This document shows, one piece after another, positions 47,184 through 56,990 of a stretch of 64,000 nucleotides of DNA. The position numbers and the translations under genes are program-made. Within the stretch, counting starts at the first letter, position 1. Each line of letters begins with the position of its first letter. The DNA lies in NCBI GenBank assembly GCA_014529385.2, contig CM043953.1:64806372-64870371 (forward strand), in the 5' to 3' direction. This DNA is from Adiantum capillus-veneris. Its lineage: Eukaryota > Streptophyta > Polypodiopsida > Polypodiales > Pteridaceae. Below the pieces are notes generated by a model. That model made no database searches, was not told where the DNA came from, and saw nothing but the letters and a program-made list of their open reading frames with translations.

Positions 47184-48855
47184 AATGGCTGTGCACACTT
47201 TGCGTGACAGTAAATTGGATGCACCTTTATCTAGTCGTACTCGTTCAGGCTCTCGCCATGCATCTGATGCATCAGATTGTTATGCTTTGGCTGTGTCTAG
47301 TTTACATGATGTTGAGGAGCCTCTGTCTTTTGATGAAGCACAGAATTCAGAAAATTGGATTGCTGCCATGAAATCAGAATATGATGCACTTATAGAGAAT
47401 GACACATGGACTTTATGTGATTTGCCTCCTGGCAAAAAGGCCATTGGTACGAAGTGGGTTTACAAGTTGAAACGCAAGCCGGATGGTGAGATCGATCGCC
47501 ATAAGGCTCGACTTGTTGCAAAGGGTTATGCACAACAAAAAGGCATAGATTATGAAGAGACTTTTGCTCCCACTTGTCGTATGACTACTGTGCGTTTTCT
47601 ATGTGCATTGGCAGCTCATTTTGGTTGGGATGTACATCAATCAGACATTGTTACTGCTTTCTTGAATGGTGACATATTTGAGGAAGTTTATGTAACGCAG
47701 CCTCGCGGTTTTGTCATAAAAGGACAAGAGGACAAAGTGTGCAAATGTAAGAAGGCTTTGTATGGGTTGAAGCAATCTCCTCGTGCTTGGTATGAGAAAG
47801 CTGACACTCATTTGGTTAAACGAGGCTTTCGTAACAGTCCAACAGAAAGCACATTGTATGTAAAGCGTGAGGATGATGTATTTCTCATTGTGGTTCTTTA
47901 TGTTGATGATTTGCTGATCACTGGACCAAATGAGAGACATATTGCTGAATTTAAGGCTGATTTGAATGCTACTTTCAAGATGAAAGATTTGGGGCTGTTG
48001 CATCATTACTTGGGTATACAGTTTAAGCAGTGTGATGGTGGTATTGCTTTGTGTCAGAAAAGTTACATAGAGACATTGCTATGTAAGTTTGGACTTGAGG
48101 ATTGCAAACCTATTGCCACTCCCATGGAAACAGGTTTGAAGTTGAGTCTACATGATGCTGGCGATCCTGCTGATGTCACTCTTTACCAAACTGCTGTTGG
48201 CTGCCTCATTTATGTATGCAACACGAGGCCAGATATTCAGTTTGCAGTCTCGCAGGTCAGCAGATTTATGCATAGCCCAGGGTCTAAGCATTGGCAGGCT
48301 GTCAAGAGGATTTTCCGCTACCTTAGTGGCACTTTACATCTTGGCTTGTTTTATCCCAAGGGGGGATCATTGCCGCCAGACTTACATGCTTTTTCGGACT
48401 CAGATTGGGCTGGTTGTTTTGACACGCGAGTGTCCACAAGTGGTTTTTGTTTCATGCTTGGCAGTTCATGTATATCATGGTTGAGCAAGAAGCAACCTAC
48501 TGTGGCCACTTCGAGTTGTGAGGCTGAGTACAGGGCAGTCTTCACAGCTACGGTTGAGTGTGTATGGCTCAGACGCCTTATGGCTGACTTGGGTGTTGGA
48601 CAGGACACTGCCAACACTATCTACACTGACAGTCAGAGCGCATTGGCAGTTGCGAGGAACCCAGTTTTTCATGCTCGCACAAAGCACATTGAGGTGCATT
48701 ACCACTATGTCAGGGAGAGGCTCTCAGCAGGAGAGATCAGCTTGGCTTATGTGCCAACACAGGACAACCTTGCAGATCTTTTCACAAAGGCATTGTCTCG
48801 TGAGAAGCTTGAAGCTTTCAGCAAAGCTTTGGGCTTACTCCCCTTTGTGGACTGA
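47179..48855 (+). CDS. copia polyprotein, RT-RNase H part (frame -1)
   Basis: The frame is one base back relative to the upstream ORF; the change lies in a short A-run (CCAAAATGG, about 47179-47186), as if one A had been lost. RT: WVYKLKRKPDGEIDRHKARL, DVHQSDIVTAFLNG, YGLKQSPRAWY, catalytic LYVDDLLITG (near 47900). RNase H: FSDSDWAGC, SSCEAEYRA, DSQSALAVARNP, with HIEVHYHYVRE and LADLFTKAL at the end. The stop TGA at 48853-48855 is 66 nt before the purine tract. ATG 47185 is in frame, but no independent start is expected in this family. Confidence 0.93.
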   Translation, partial: AKMAVHTLRDSKLDAPLSSRTRSGSRHASDASDCYALAVSSLHDVEEPLSFDEAQNSENWIAAMKSEYDALIENDTWTLCDLPPGKKAIGTKWVYKLKRKPDGEIDRHKARLVAKGYAQQKGIDYEETFAPTCRMTTVRFLCALAAHFGWDVHQSDIVTAFLNGDIFEEVYVTQPRGFVIKGQEDKVCKCKKALYGLKQSPRAWYEKADTHLVKRGFRNSPTESTLYVKREDDVFLIVVLYVDDLLITGPNERHIAEFKADLNATFKMKDLGLLHHYLGIQFKQCDGGIALCQKSYIETLLCKFGLEDCKPIATPMETGLKLSLHDAGDPADVTLYQTAVGCLIYVCNTRPDIQFAVSQVSRFMHSPGSKHWQAVKRIFRYLSGTLHLGLFYPKGGSLPPDLHAFSDSDWAGCFDTRVSTSGFCFMLGSSCISWLSKKQPTVATSSCEAEYRAVFTATVECVWLRRLMADLGVGQDTANTIYTDSQSALAVARNPVFHARTKHIEVHYHYVRERLSAGEISLAYVPTQDNLADLFTKALSREKLEAFSKALGLLPFVD

Positions 48856-48930
48856 TCCTGTCCTCAGGGCATGGCACTTCCCTTTACTCATGTGCCAGCT
48901 CTCGTTCACCGCATCACTCCAGGGGGGATT

Positions 48931-49157
48931 TGTTACCATATACATGTGGTAGTGATGTGTGTGAACACACTAGGACCGCCGGGGCATTTTTTCCCTCTTT
49001 AGGAGGTTTTTTCCCCCGTGCATTGTATATACGCCCATCACTCTAGGGCTATCTATCTTTCCATTGCACACTAAGTAAAACACTCTCTATTGTGTGCCTT
49101 GAGCTTCCTTCGTCTTCTCCAAGCTGTGTGTGTTTCTCTGCAATCCTAATTCCAACA
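48931..49157 (+). repeat. 3' LTR of young copia element
   Basis: 227 bp, 226 identical to 43981-44207. Preceded by the purine tract at 48920-48930. Confidence 0.97.
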
Positions 49158-49305
49158 TATGTATTCCCCTCTGAAAAGAATGCAGTCATTAGGACAAGCG
49201 TGGATAGAATTGTAATCCATCCCCAAGTTTTGCAAAATCTTTCTTGCTTCATCTCGGGAATCTGACATCACATTGTCAGCTGGTAGTATGTGCTCTTTAA
49301 GCAAT
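49158..49305 (-). pseudogene. CACTA transposase, core exon (right of copia insertion)
   Basis: Reads LLKEHILPADNVMSDSRDEA and IHACPNDCILFRG, then is cut by the copia element; the same exon resumes at 43980. The acceptor AG at 49306-49307 joins in frame to the exon ending at 49399 (Arg split across the junction). Confidence 0.88.
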
Positions 49306-49398
49306 CTACACAACATAAAAATACGATACAATCGTGTAAAAATCTATCAGATCATTATACATTTAGAGTTTTATTAAAGTAAACTAGTTGTAGATCAC

Positions 49399-49931
49399 CT
49401 GAAAAGCGCTGTGACGCTAGTGTCACTCCATCCAAACTTTGCCTGCATGTTGAGAAGAACCAGGAGTGCTTTCAATCTAGACATACGTGCTCCATTATAC
49501 AATGGCGTATCGGCTTCACTTTTCATATCATCATAGATAAGCCTTTCTGAATCCATGATCGTCTCGATCATTTCATCAATCTCGGGCTCAAACATTGCCT
49601 CGTTGGGAATGTGCTCTGCATGATCATCCCCCGAGCTATCAGAGGCTACATCTTGTGGCCTCACATATGCTGCTTGACCAAAGCGCCTGCGAACACGTCT
49701 ATTGGGTTGCAAGATTGCTCCTTGTTGGCCAGCGTCAGAGTCCGACGAGTTATAATTGGCAACAACTCGATCTATAATAGATGGATCGAACTCGCCAAAT
49801 TCGCGAACGTGCTGCAAAGAAACACGTCTTGTCCGTCGCACAGCATGCTTGCATTGATTACAAGGACATAAGACCCTCGTTGAGAGATAGGTGTTTCGGT
49901 TGGACGGTCCCACATCCTCGTCACTACTCAT
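49399..49931 (-). CDS. CACTA transposase, first exon (transposase-associated domain)
   Basis: Starts MSSDEDVGPSN at 49931 and contains LCPCNQCKHAVRR, as in the Cys-containing transposase-associated domain at the N-terminus of plant Tnp2 proteins, then an acidic spacer and ARMSRLKALLVLLNMQAKFG, typical of the part before the Tnp2 core. The GT donor is at 49398/49397. The exon itself is open; the gene is broken further on. A more upstream start with the usual W..Y.GH motif is not seen, so the N-terminus may be shortened. Confidence 0.8.
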
Positions 49932-49993
49932 AATGAGGATAAAAATCTTATAACCTGGACAACAAATTTAATATTCTATTGGCATTCTTCGTC

Positions 49994-50051
<58 letters not shown>

Positions 50052-51370
50052 CTCACATTCTCTAGTCATGTCCAATCCCCGCACACCTCGGTCTAGAGGT
50101 GCACGGAGATCAGAACCACCGGGTTATAATCTCGTCTTTATTGGTCAATACCTATATTTGTGGGTACAAGAAATCTACAGACCCACGTCTACATGATACT
50201 GCATGTAGTGGACAAAACCCCTTCGCCTCTTCTCTAGCTGTAGCACTTCACAACATCTTAACATCTTTTCACAGTAGATCTTTTCACTGTTCGTCTAACT
50301 CTAAACCCTAAACCGTAAGTAATTCTTGCGTGGACTCGATCTAACGTAAATAAGCATAAATCTAACTAAAAATAAACCTAAATCTAATTTAACGTAAGTC
50401 TACATCTAACCTAATCTTTAACGTCTTTTGGGATAGTTTCCTACGACGTTAAAACTCTCTTCTTCTTGTGTGTGTGTGTGTGTGTGTGGGTAAACCTAAA
50501 TAAACCTAAGTCTAATCTAATACAACATAAATCTAAATCTAACGTAAATTATTATATATTAAAAACAAAGAACTAAACTAACAGGGATTATAAGAACCTT
50601 AAAACTAATTTAACACATAATTTATCACATAACTCGACAAGAGTTGGCATTCTCATCACTAAAGATGTGAGAGTTTACTTCTGGCGGTGACTCTGCCTCA
50701 TCTCCATCTACATCTGACGACAGCAATTGGCCCTTTGGACCGTTCTTGCTCTTGTTACTAACTTTGAAGTTGTTGTTGAATGACTAGAGGTTGTCTAGAT
50801 GGTCATTGCCGGGGATGTAGTGACTCTTGCCGCCCTGAAGATCCACCTTCTTCCCTATCTTCTGAAGACATTTCACCATTAATTTTGGATCGACGGAGCC
50901 CACCATGAGTGAAGGCAGCAATACCCTATATTCCATTGAGGGCTTTCTTCACCCGCTTCATGCAGGCATCGCAGTCTATGGAGACCTAAATCTAATCTAA
51001 TATAACGTAAATCTAAATCTAGCGTAAATAAACGTAAATCTAACTAAAAATAAACCTAAATCTAATCTAATTTAACTTAAATAAACCTAAATCTAATTTA
51101 ACGTAAGTCTACATCTAACCTAATCTTTAACGTCTTTTAGGATAGTTTCCTACGACGTTATAACTCTCTTCTTCTTGTGTGTGTGCGCGTGTGTGGATGT
51201 GTGTGCCAATAAAAAGAGATAAATGGTATAACCTTTCTATCACCCATGCCAAGTATGATAGATTGGTTATGCCATTTCCCTATTGAATAATAGGTCTTGA
51301 GTTCAACTCCTCGTCGGCTAGATCTTTAGGTCTTTTAATTTTAATTAGTTTTCTACGACGTTAAGATAGT

Positions 51371-51597
51371 TTCTCTCTCTTTCTCTCTCAATGTGTGTGC
51401 GTTTTTTTGTTTATGCATGTTTTCTCTCTCTTTTCCTCTCTCAATGTGTGCGTTTTTTGTTTATGCATGTTCTCTCTCTCTTTTCCTCTCTCAATGTGTG
51501 CGTTTTTTGTTTATGCATGCTCTCTCTCTCTTTTCCTCTCTCAATGTGTGTGTGCATTCTTTGTTTATGTATGTGTGTGTGCGTTTTTGTTTATGTT

Positions 51598-51600
<3 letters not shown>
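51371..51600. repeat. 50-bp minisatellite, about four units
   Basis: Units begin near 51371, 51421, 51471 and 51521, each TCTCTCT..CCTCTCTCAATGTGTG followed by CGTTTTTTGTTTATGCATG. The outer units are less regular. Confidence 0.88.
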
Positions 51601-51640
<40 letters not shown>

Positions 51641-51659
51641 CTCTTAAAAAAAAACACTA

Positions 51660-51698
<39 letters not shown>

Positions 51699-51917
51699 GA
51701 GAGAGAAAGAGGGGAAGGGAACATGAGAGTGAGGAGAGGGAAGGAGCATACCTGGCTCTCCTTGCTCTCCTCGTGTGTGTGTGTGTGTGTGTGTGTGGAG
51801 AAGAAAGAGAGAGAGAGAGAGAGGGAGAGCGTTACCTGCTCCTTGCTTGAGGGTGCCGAAAAACTTAGATCTGAGATCTGAGTTTTTGGGCGCTCTCTGT
51901 TATTTTTTTTAGCCCAG

Positions 51918-51979
51918 CCGGCGTCGCTATGAGCGTCGCAAATTTACAAGTAAATTTGCGACGCTCATAGCGACGCCGG
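51918..51979. repeat. 30-bp perfect inverted repeat, 2-nt loop
   Basis: 51918-51947 is the exact reverse complement of 51950-51979, built of CACTA subterminal GCGTCGC motifs and AATTTAC at the centre. It can form a long hairpin or cruciform 63 bp inside the right CACTA end. Confidence 0.95.
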
Positions 51980-52045
51980 GATTTTATTTTTTTTTGAGCG
52001 TCACTGTGTGAGCGTCGCTAATATGAATAGCCTCTTGTAGTGCTA

Positions 52046-53394
52046 GTCATTGGTCCTTGCCAATAATGTATGCAACAAAATTTTAATGCTTATGATAATG
52101 GTCACAAGTTGTGCTTGTGCTTGGAGTGCTTAAAGTGCACTCTCCTCTATTGCATGACAGGGCTATGCAGCATGTTATGAAAAATCTGCCAAATAAATTG
52201 AAAATATGTGCATACCTTTTCAATCACTCGACTGGACTTGCAGTGTTGTTGATCTCTTGCATGTTGCATGAGCATGCATGCCAAGGTTTTTGTATCCTTG
52301 TGGATATGCCCTGTTGAAAATCAAGCCTTGCTCAACTACATAAAATCTTGTCGTAGTTTGAATTCCCTTGCTATCAACATCTAGCATGTATGTTCTCTCG
52401 TAGCCTTTCCAAAATCTTCATGTTGAGAACGCTCCATGTTGAAGGATATTTCTTTGCCATCAATGGGTTATCCGTGCAAAAAATTACATGGAGGCCTCGC
52501 CTTAGTCCTAAGCATGATATTGCAATCAAAGCCTTGCTTGACCCCTATTTTTTATCACATTGTAGTCAACATTGTTGCACTTGCGAGCAAGGTCACACTT
52601 TCTTAGCCTCAAGATTTGCATCACTGGTGGCTCCTCAACAACGCAAAATTCAGAAACATGGCTAGAATTGCACAAATCTGTTTCTTTGGCAGCATTTGCC
52701 CAGTCATCCGTGCCAAGAAATCCTATTGAGCCCTTTTATAATTGTTGTGGGCCGCCAATTGGCTTTGTGTATTGTTAACTTGCAAGAAGTAGTGAAACAC
52801 TTGTGCTGATCAATGCAGTCGTTGTCCAAAACCCTTAATGGGGGGGGGGGGAGGGTTAGGCCACCTACCCTAGAAAATTTGTGGGAAAAATCAAGTTGTG
52901 GGTAGCAATGCAAGGTGCACGCGAGGGGCATCATCTACAAGCATTATCTGCTCCAACCATAGTGATAAAAATTATCCCCCTCACATGCAAGAGGTTTCTC
53001 CCACATCCATGTCCTTTGTTGATCCATCCATGGGACTCTTCTCGAGAAAGAGAAAGAGAGAGAGACCGTCGAGAGAGAGGCTACGCCTCCACGTTTCTTT
53101 GAGAAGGAGAGATAGATTGAGAGGCCATGCCTCCATGCTTCTCCATATCCTCCCTTCTCTCCCAAGCTCTTATACCAGTGAGACCGTAGGGAGTCAATCA
53201 TGCAACTCTCCACCCAACCTCACCATATATAGGCTCCTAGCCTACTTGATTTGGCACCCTTTGACCGCATGTGAGTCTTGGCCTTTGGCAGTGGCCCTTG
53301 GTCTGCCCGGTCTTACCCTAGTCCTAACAACCCTCTCACACCTATGGAGGTGTCAGTCAATCTAATTAGGTTCCTTTGCTAGTGGTAGATCTAG
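52046..53394. other. right flank of CACTA element; no gene supported
   Basis: AT-rich DNA with a 12-bp G run at 52840-52851 and GA-rich stretch 53043-53080. On the minus strand 53331-53180 begins TGTTAGGAC and ends near a primer-like TGGTATAAGAGC (53167-53178), which suggests a decayed copia LTR in antisense. No coding supports it. Confidence 0.4.
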
Positions 53395-53429
53395 ACCTCC
53401 AACGCGCACTGTCTTTGTGAGAGGAGTAC

Positions 53430-54530
53430 CTCCATTCGATGGAGGGATTGTTTGGTCGCTACACTCCACAGCAGCTTGTGTACTATGGTCTTTCTCAGCA
53501 AACCATGCCATGGGGGAGCCATGGAGGGACTCCAAACGTTGAGAGACTCACATCAATAGTACTTCCTTCTACGATGCAACTCCTTTTATGCTCCCTTCTT
53601 ATTGACGTAATCCCCTTCATCTTAGGACCCCACCTCCCTTCCATCACAGGGCCCCACACTATTCCAATTCCACTCTTGCTTCACCCAAGCCTCGTCAACA
53701 ACCCACAGGTGGTCAACAAACTTATTTTGACAGCCTGCACCGACGCTCCTCTCAGAGCAGCGAGCATCGTGAGAGACGGAGTGGTGGGGGATCATGTGGC
53801 TTTGCTTGTTTTGGTGGTGGAGGGGAGAAAAGATTCCCTATTTTGGAGCGTGATGCTCTGATACAGAGGATGAGGACACTAACACACACATGCCATACAT
53901 GCATGGGTGCTACTACAGGGTAAAATATGGCGATGAAGTCAGCTTTGGTACAACATAGGACAAGGCATTTTGGCATCATCTTCATACTCTTATGTACTTG
54001 AGGTAAAAAAATTATTTTTCATTTTTTAGCACAGTGGCTGGAGGGGTATATCATTTTTTTTGTTGAAAAACAAGCAATAAAGTGTACAGCTCACAATAGC
54101 CATCTAGGTTGTAAATCTAGACAAGAATTATCACGACAGCAACATGGCAGATGCGGAGTGGGAGTGGGTAATGCAGAAAAAGGACGAACAAGCTACAAAG
54201 GGCTCATCCCACAATCAATAGCACGATGCTCGGGCAAAACAAACTCCCACACACTATGATTCTGGAGGCAAAGCAGCTTAAAAGGACAAATATGTTAGTT
54301 TTTTTGGAATTGGATCCTAAATCAATTCAAAAAATGTTTTAGTCTATGACTTTTATTTGATATTATTAACTTCTGAATATATCACTCTGACCAGTTCGAC
54401 TAGAGAGATGTTCAAGTATCGATAGCAGCACACAAAATTTGATAGTTGGTGATGGTTGTTGGAGAACCATCACATCTCTCACAAGCAATTCTACTCAGCA
54501 AAATCGGATCTCTACAGGCAATAAGTGTGG
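53430..54530 (+). pseudogene. CACTA second gene (TNPA-like), decayed copy 2
   Basis: Blocks shared with copy 1 in the same order: SMEGLFGRYTPQQLVYYGLS (53436-53495), CYYRVKYGDEV-like near 53905-53945, NMADAEWEWVMQK (near 54142-54180), TPTHYDSGGKAA-like (54250-54280), then FKYR..KFDSW (near 54410-54450). More stops and shifts than copy 1. After 54530 no coding is seen up to the terminus. Confidence 0.5.
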
Positions 54531-54903
54531 ATAAATAATATTTTATTAACTATTTTGAGTTATTAATCTGTTTAATTTGATTTTGTTTATTGTAGAGTTA
54601 GAGTGATCAAACGTATGTACATGTGGATGAGGAGGAGGAGGACGAGAAAGAGCAGTTGGATAGATAGATAATTTTTTGTAGTCATCTTTTACAAGTGCAA
54701 ATATGGAACAAAAAATTCTACGATCATCTATATATGAAACTCATTTAGAATTTTGATTTTACTTGTAATTTTTTAAAGTTATTGCTCTTTTATACTTTAA
54801 ATCATCAAGATAAGGTGTAATTTGCAATTTCAAAGTTTTTTTTTTTATAAGCACACTTTTCAAAATGTAATTGATGTTTCATATGTTTTATGTAGGTCAG
54901 AAA

Positions 54904-54957
54904 TAAAGGTGCTCATTTTGGCCACCCAAAATAAGGTGGCCCAAATGAGCACCTTTA
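54904..54957. repeat. 54-bp foldback
   Basis: 23-bp arms (54904-54926, 54935-54957) with one mismatch and an 8-nt loop; arm starts TAAAGGTGCTCATTT. Confidence 0.9.
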
Positions 54958-55164
54958 ATTTTGAGGAGTTGTGAGGCAGTAATAAACGCAACAATCGACA
55001 TGGTGATAAGCGTGATATCTGCGACCGCCACTATCGTTGTTGGAAAACCAGTATCGCATTCATTGTCGGGGTCATTACCACACATGCAAACTTCTCTCTC
55101 TCCATTTTCATTCGTTAATCCACAACAATGTTAACGGTTCAAGATTTTTCCTCTTATAGTGTTT

Positions 55165-56027
55165 GAGGGTGTCAACCTCAAGAAGTGAACCTAATGAACT
55201 AAGCTATCAACACAACTAGCAAACTATCACTTTAGTATGGGAAATCAACTTATGTGGCGATTTTGTCAACCAATAAACTCGAATTTCTATGAAACTTTAG
55301 AGAAAGGTGTATTAGGCATAAGGGCACTAAACTACAAAGTCTGGAGGTTATCTAACAAGGTACCATAATTCCAATCCATCATGGTTCAAGTTCTAAAAAA
55401 ATTGCAACAAAACAGTCCAGATACGTTGCCCTATGGTGTGGAAAAAATCCTCTTTGAGAGAAATGTCAAAAACAACCATTTTGTCACTTAAATCTGTAGA
55501 TTTAGCTCACAAACAGGTAGCTACGAGCCACATCAAAACTGCGAATAATTATACTTAAATGATAAATCAATTGCAAGAGACAAGGAACACAATGCAATTC
55601 TTCGAAAAAAATTCTATTTTCACAATATGAAGAGAAAAATCAGTTACAAGTTGCTATTGAGTAGCTGCTCATAATCGTATGTAGAGATACCTCCTCCAAC
55701 TTCTGGACAATGTTACAATGTATGTTTTTAGACTAAGGGTTTTGAGCTTTATACCTAGGGCTTTTCATATGGCCAAGGGTTGGCTTCCAAAGCTTTTAGG
55801 CTCATGACAAAAAACACATCTTATAATTTACAGCATTCTGCTCAAAAATCACAATGTTGCTTTTGCAAGGCTTTTCGAGAAAAATGATATGGGTTAGATC
55901 AAATTTTTAGACTCAGAGAAGGTGTGGCCGGCTAGGAGGGCGCCCGTAAACTGCATCTGCCAAACACCATAGAGGAAGTATTAATGTGTTTTTTCCCCAT
56001 TTATAAACTAGAAGGTCCTCCTCAATT

Positions 56028-56029
<2 letters not shown>
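55165..56029. other. no gene recognised
   Basis: AT-rich; no ORF over 60 codons, no terminal repeats seen. Confidence 0.55.
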
Positions 56030-56073
<44 letters not shown>

Positions 56074-56147
56074 CAATGATTTATATAGGGTGTATTTATA
56101 AGCATGGGATTAAGCACTATACATCTAGACGATACAAGGAGAGTTAT

Positions 56148-56196
<49 letters not shown>

Positions 56197-56273
56197 CAAT
56201 GATTTATATAGGGTGTATTTATAAGCATGGGATTAAGCACTATACATCTAGACGATACAAGGAGAGTTATTGC
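56030..56273. repeat. ~122-bp tandem duplication with (GA)n heads
   Basis: Each unit is a GA run (56030-56068; 56151-56191) followed by an 82-bp body (56069-56150; 56192-56273). The bodies are identical. No gene is seen between here and 56560. Confidence 0.93.
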
Positions 56274-56559
56274 AAACAATCTACATTCCTATGGCAAGAC
56301 AAAGTCCATGACCATTTCCATTGTCAACATGCCAAAAGAAGGCATCTCACAACTGTTCCCTTTAGTGATCTCTTGCGGGTCTTTTGCAGAAGGGGTGATA
56401 TAAGGATTTAGTGGGTATTTTGATGATCATATATCCATCTCTAAGAAACTATATTGTGTTTTTGCATGCTATCCTTTGAAGGCGGTGTGTTTTCATTTCT
56501 ATGTTGCATATAAAATTTAATAAAACTATCTCGTAGGTTGCAGTCCTATCCATACTTGG

Positions 56560-56671
56560 TCATTCTATTTTGATGGGGGTGTTGTATAGAGGACCCTGTA
56601 TAGAGGTCCTCTATACAACACCCACAACGAAATACTTGGGTATTCTATTGCATTGGGGGTGTTGTATAGAG

Positions 56672-56735
<64 letters not shown>
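56560..56735. repeat. foldback and direct repeats next to (CT)n(CA)n
   Basis: 19-bp perfect arms GGGTGTTGTATAGAGGACC (56577-56595) and its inverse (56605-56623) around a 9-nt loop; a third copy of GGGGGTGTTGTATAGAGG at 56655-56672, each direct copy preceded by ATTCTATT. Then (CT)n and (CA)n to about 56746. May be the ends of nested small inverted-repeat elements. Confidence 0.85.
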
Positions 56736-56747
<12 letters not shown>

Positions 56748-56990
56748 TTCTAGGATCTCTCTCTCTCACACACATTTCTAGGATAGCAACTTTGCCAAAA
56801 GAAAAAAATGCAACAAGAACTTCGAGTCATTCACTGACAAATTGGTTCTTCGGATAAGAAAGAAAGAACAGCGACACAAACCAGCGTACTTACAAAGAAG
56901 TGAGAAGGAAGTACCCAAAAAAAGAGTGCTAGGGCCAGACGTGCTTGTTAGACCTAAGAGCCAAGACTGCGTTACCCACGGCCTCATGAA

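Larger units (their letters stand above)
43976..49162 (+). mobile_element. young Ty1/copia retrotransposon nested in the CACTA transposase gene
   Basis: LTRs 43981-44207 and 48931-49157 (227 bp each, one difference: C at 44194, T at 49144), target duplication TATGT (43976-43980, 49158-49162), initiator-Met primer site TGGTATCAGAGC (44210-44221) and purine tract CAGGGGGGATT. The element is 5,177 bp and has all copia domains in the order gag, protease, integrase, RT, RNase H. Near-identical LTRs mean a recent insertion. A single-base frameshift in the polyprotein near 47180 is the only visible defect. Confidence 0.97.
49997..52030. other. CACTA 5' region: microsatellites and repeats, no gene
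   Basis: Upstream of the transposase start. Contents: (TC)n at 49997-50048; a telo-box-like CTAAACCCTAAACC near 50300; CTAAATCTAA-rich stretches; a duplicated ~90-bp segment (about 50393-50487 and 51098-51186, with CATCTAACCTAATCTTTAAC); a 50-bp minisatellite (51371-51600); (TC)n 51603-51636; (GT)n and (GA)n 51661-51830; and a 30-bp hairpin near the end. Probably promoter and subterminal DNA. No supported ORF. Confidence 0.75.
38915..52042 (-). mobile_element. CACTA (En/Spm-type) DNA transposon
   Basis: Termini CACTACAAGAGG (38915-38926) and its inverse (52031-52042), 12 bp perfect, with 3-bp target duplication CTA (38912-38914, 52043-52045). Total 13,128 bp, or 7,946 bp without the nested copia element and its target duplicate. 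Both ends carry many GCGACGC/GCGTCGC subterminal motifs. The minus strand encodes a TNP2-type transposase (from 49931 leftwards) and a TNPA-like second gene (to 39530). Several nonsense and frameshift changes plus the copia insertion make it inactive. Confidence 0.93.
53395..55164 (+). mobile_element. CACTA transposon remnant, copy 2
   Basis: Collinear with 12690-14247. Ends with CCTCTTATAGTG (about 55153-55164), the complement of a CACTATAAGAGG terminus, preceded by GC-rich subterminal DNA. No left terminus found. It includes a 54-bp foldback at 54904-54957. Confidence 0.65.

Noticed and set aside
47185-48855. Independent copia RT gene starting at ATG 47185
   Set aside because: The domain order and the one-base offset point to a single polyprotein with a frameshift.
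51371-51600. CRISPR-like array
   Set aside because: Units are contiguous with no unique spacers, low complexity, in a plant nuclear transposon.
51391-51881. ORFs with Cys-Val and Ser-Leu repeats
   Set aside because: They come from the 50-bp minisatellite and GT/GA runs in the CACTA 5' region.
52840-52851. G run as a purine tract of a retrotransposon
   Set aside because: No LTR start, primer site or coding supports an element end there.
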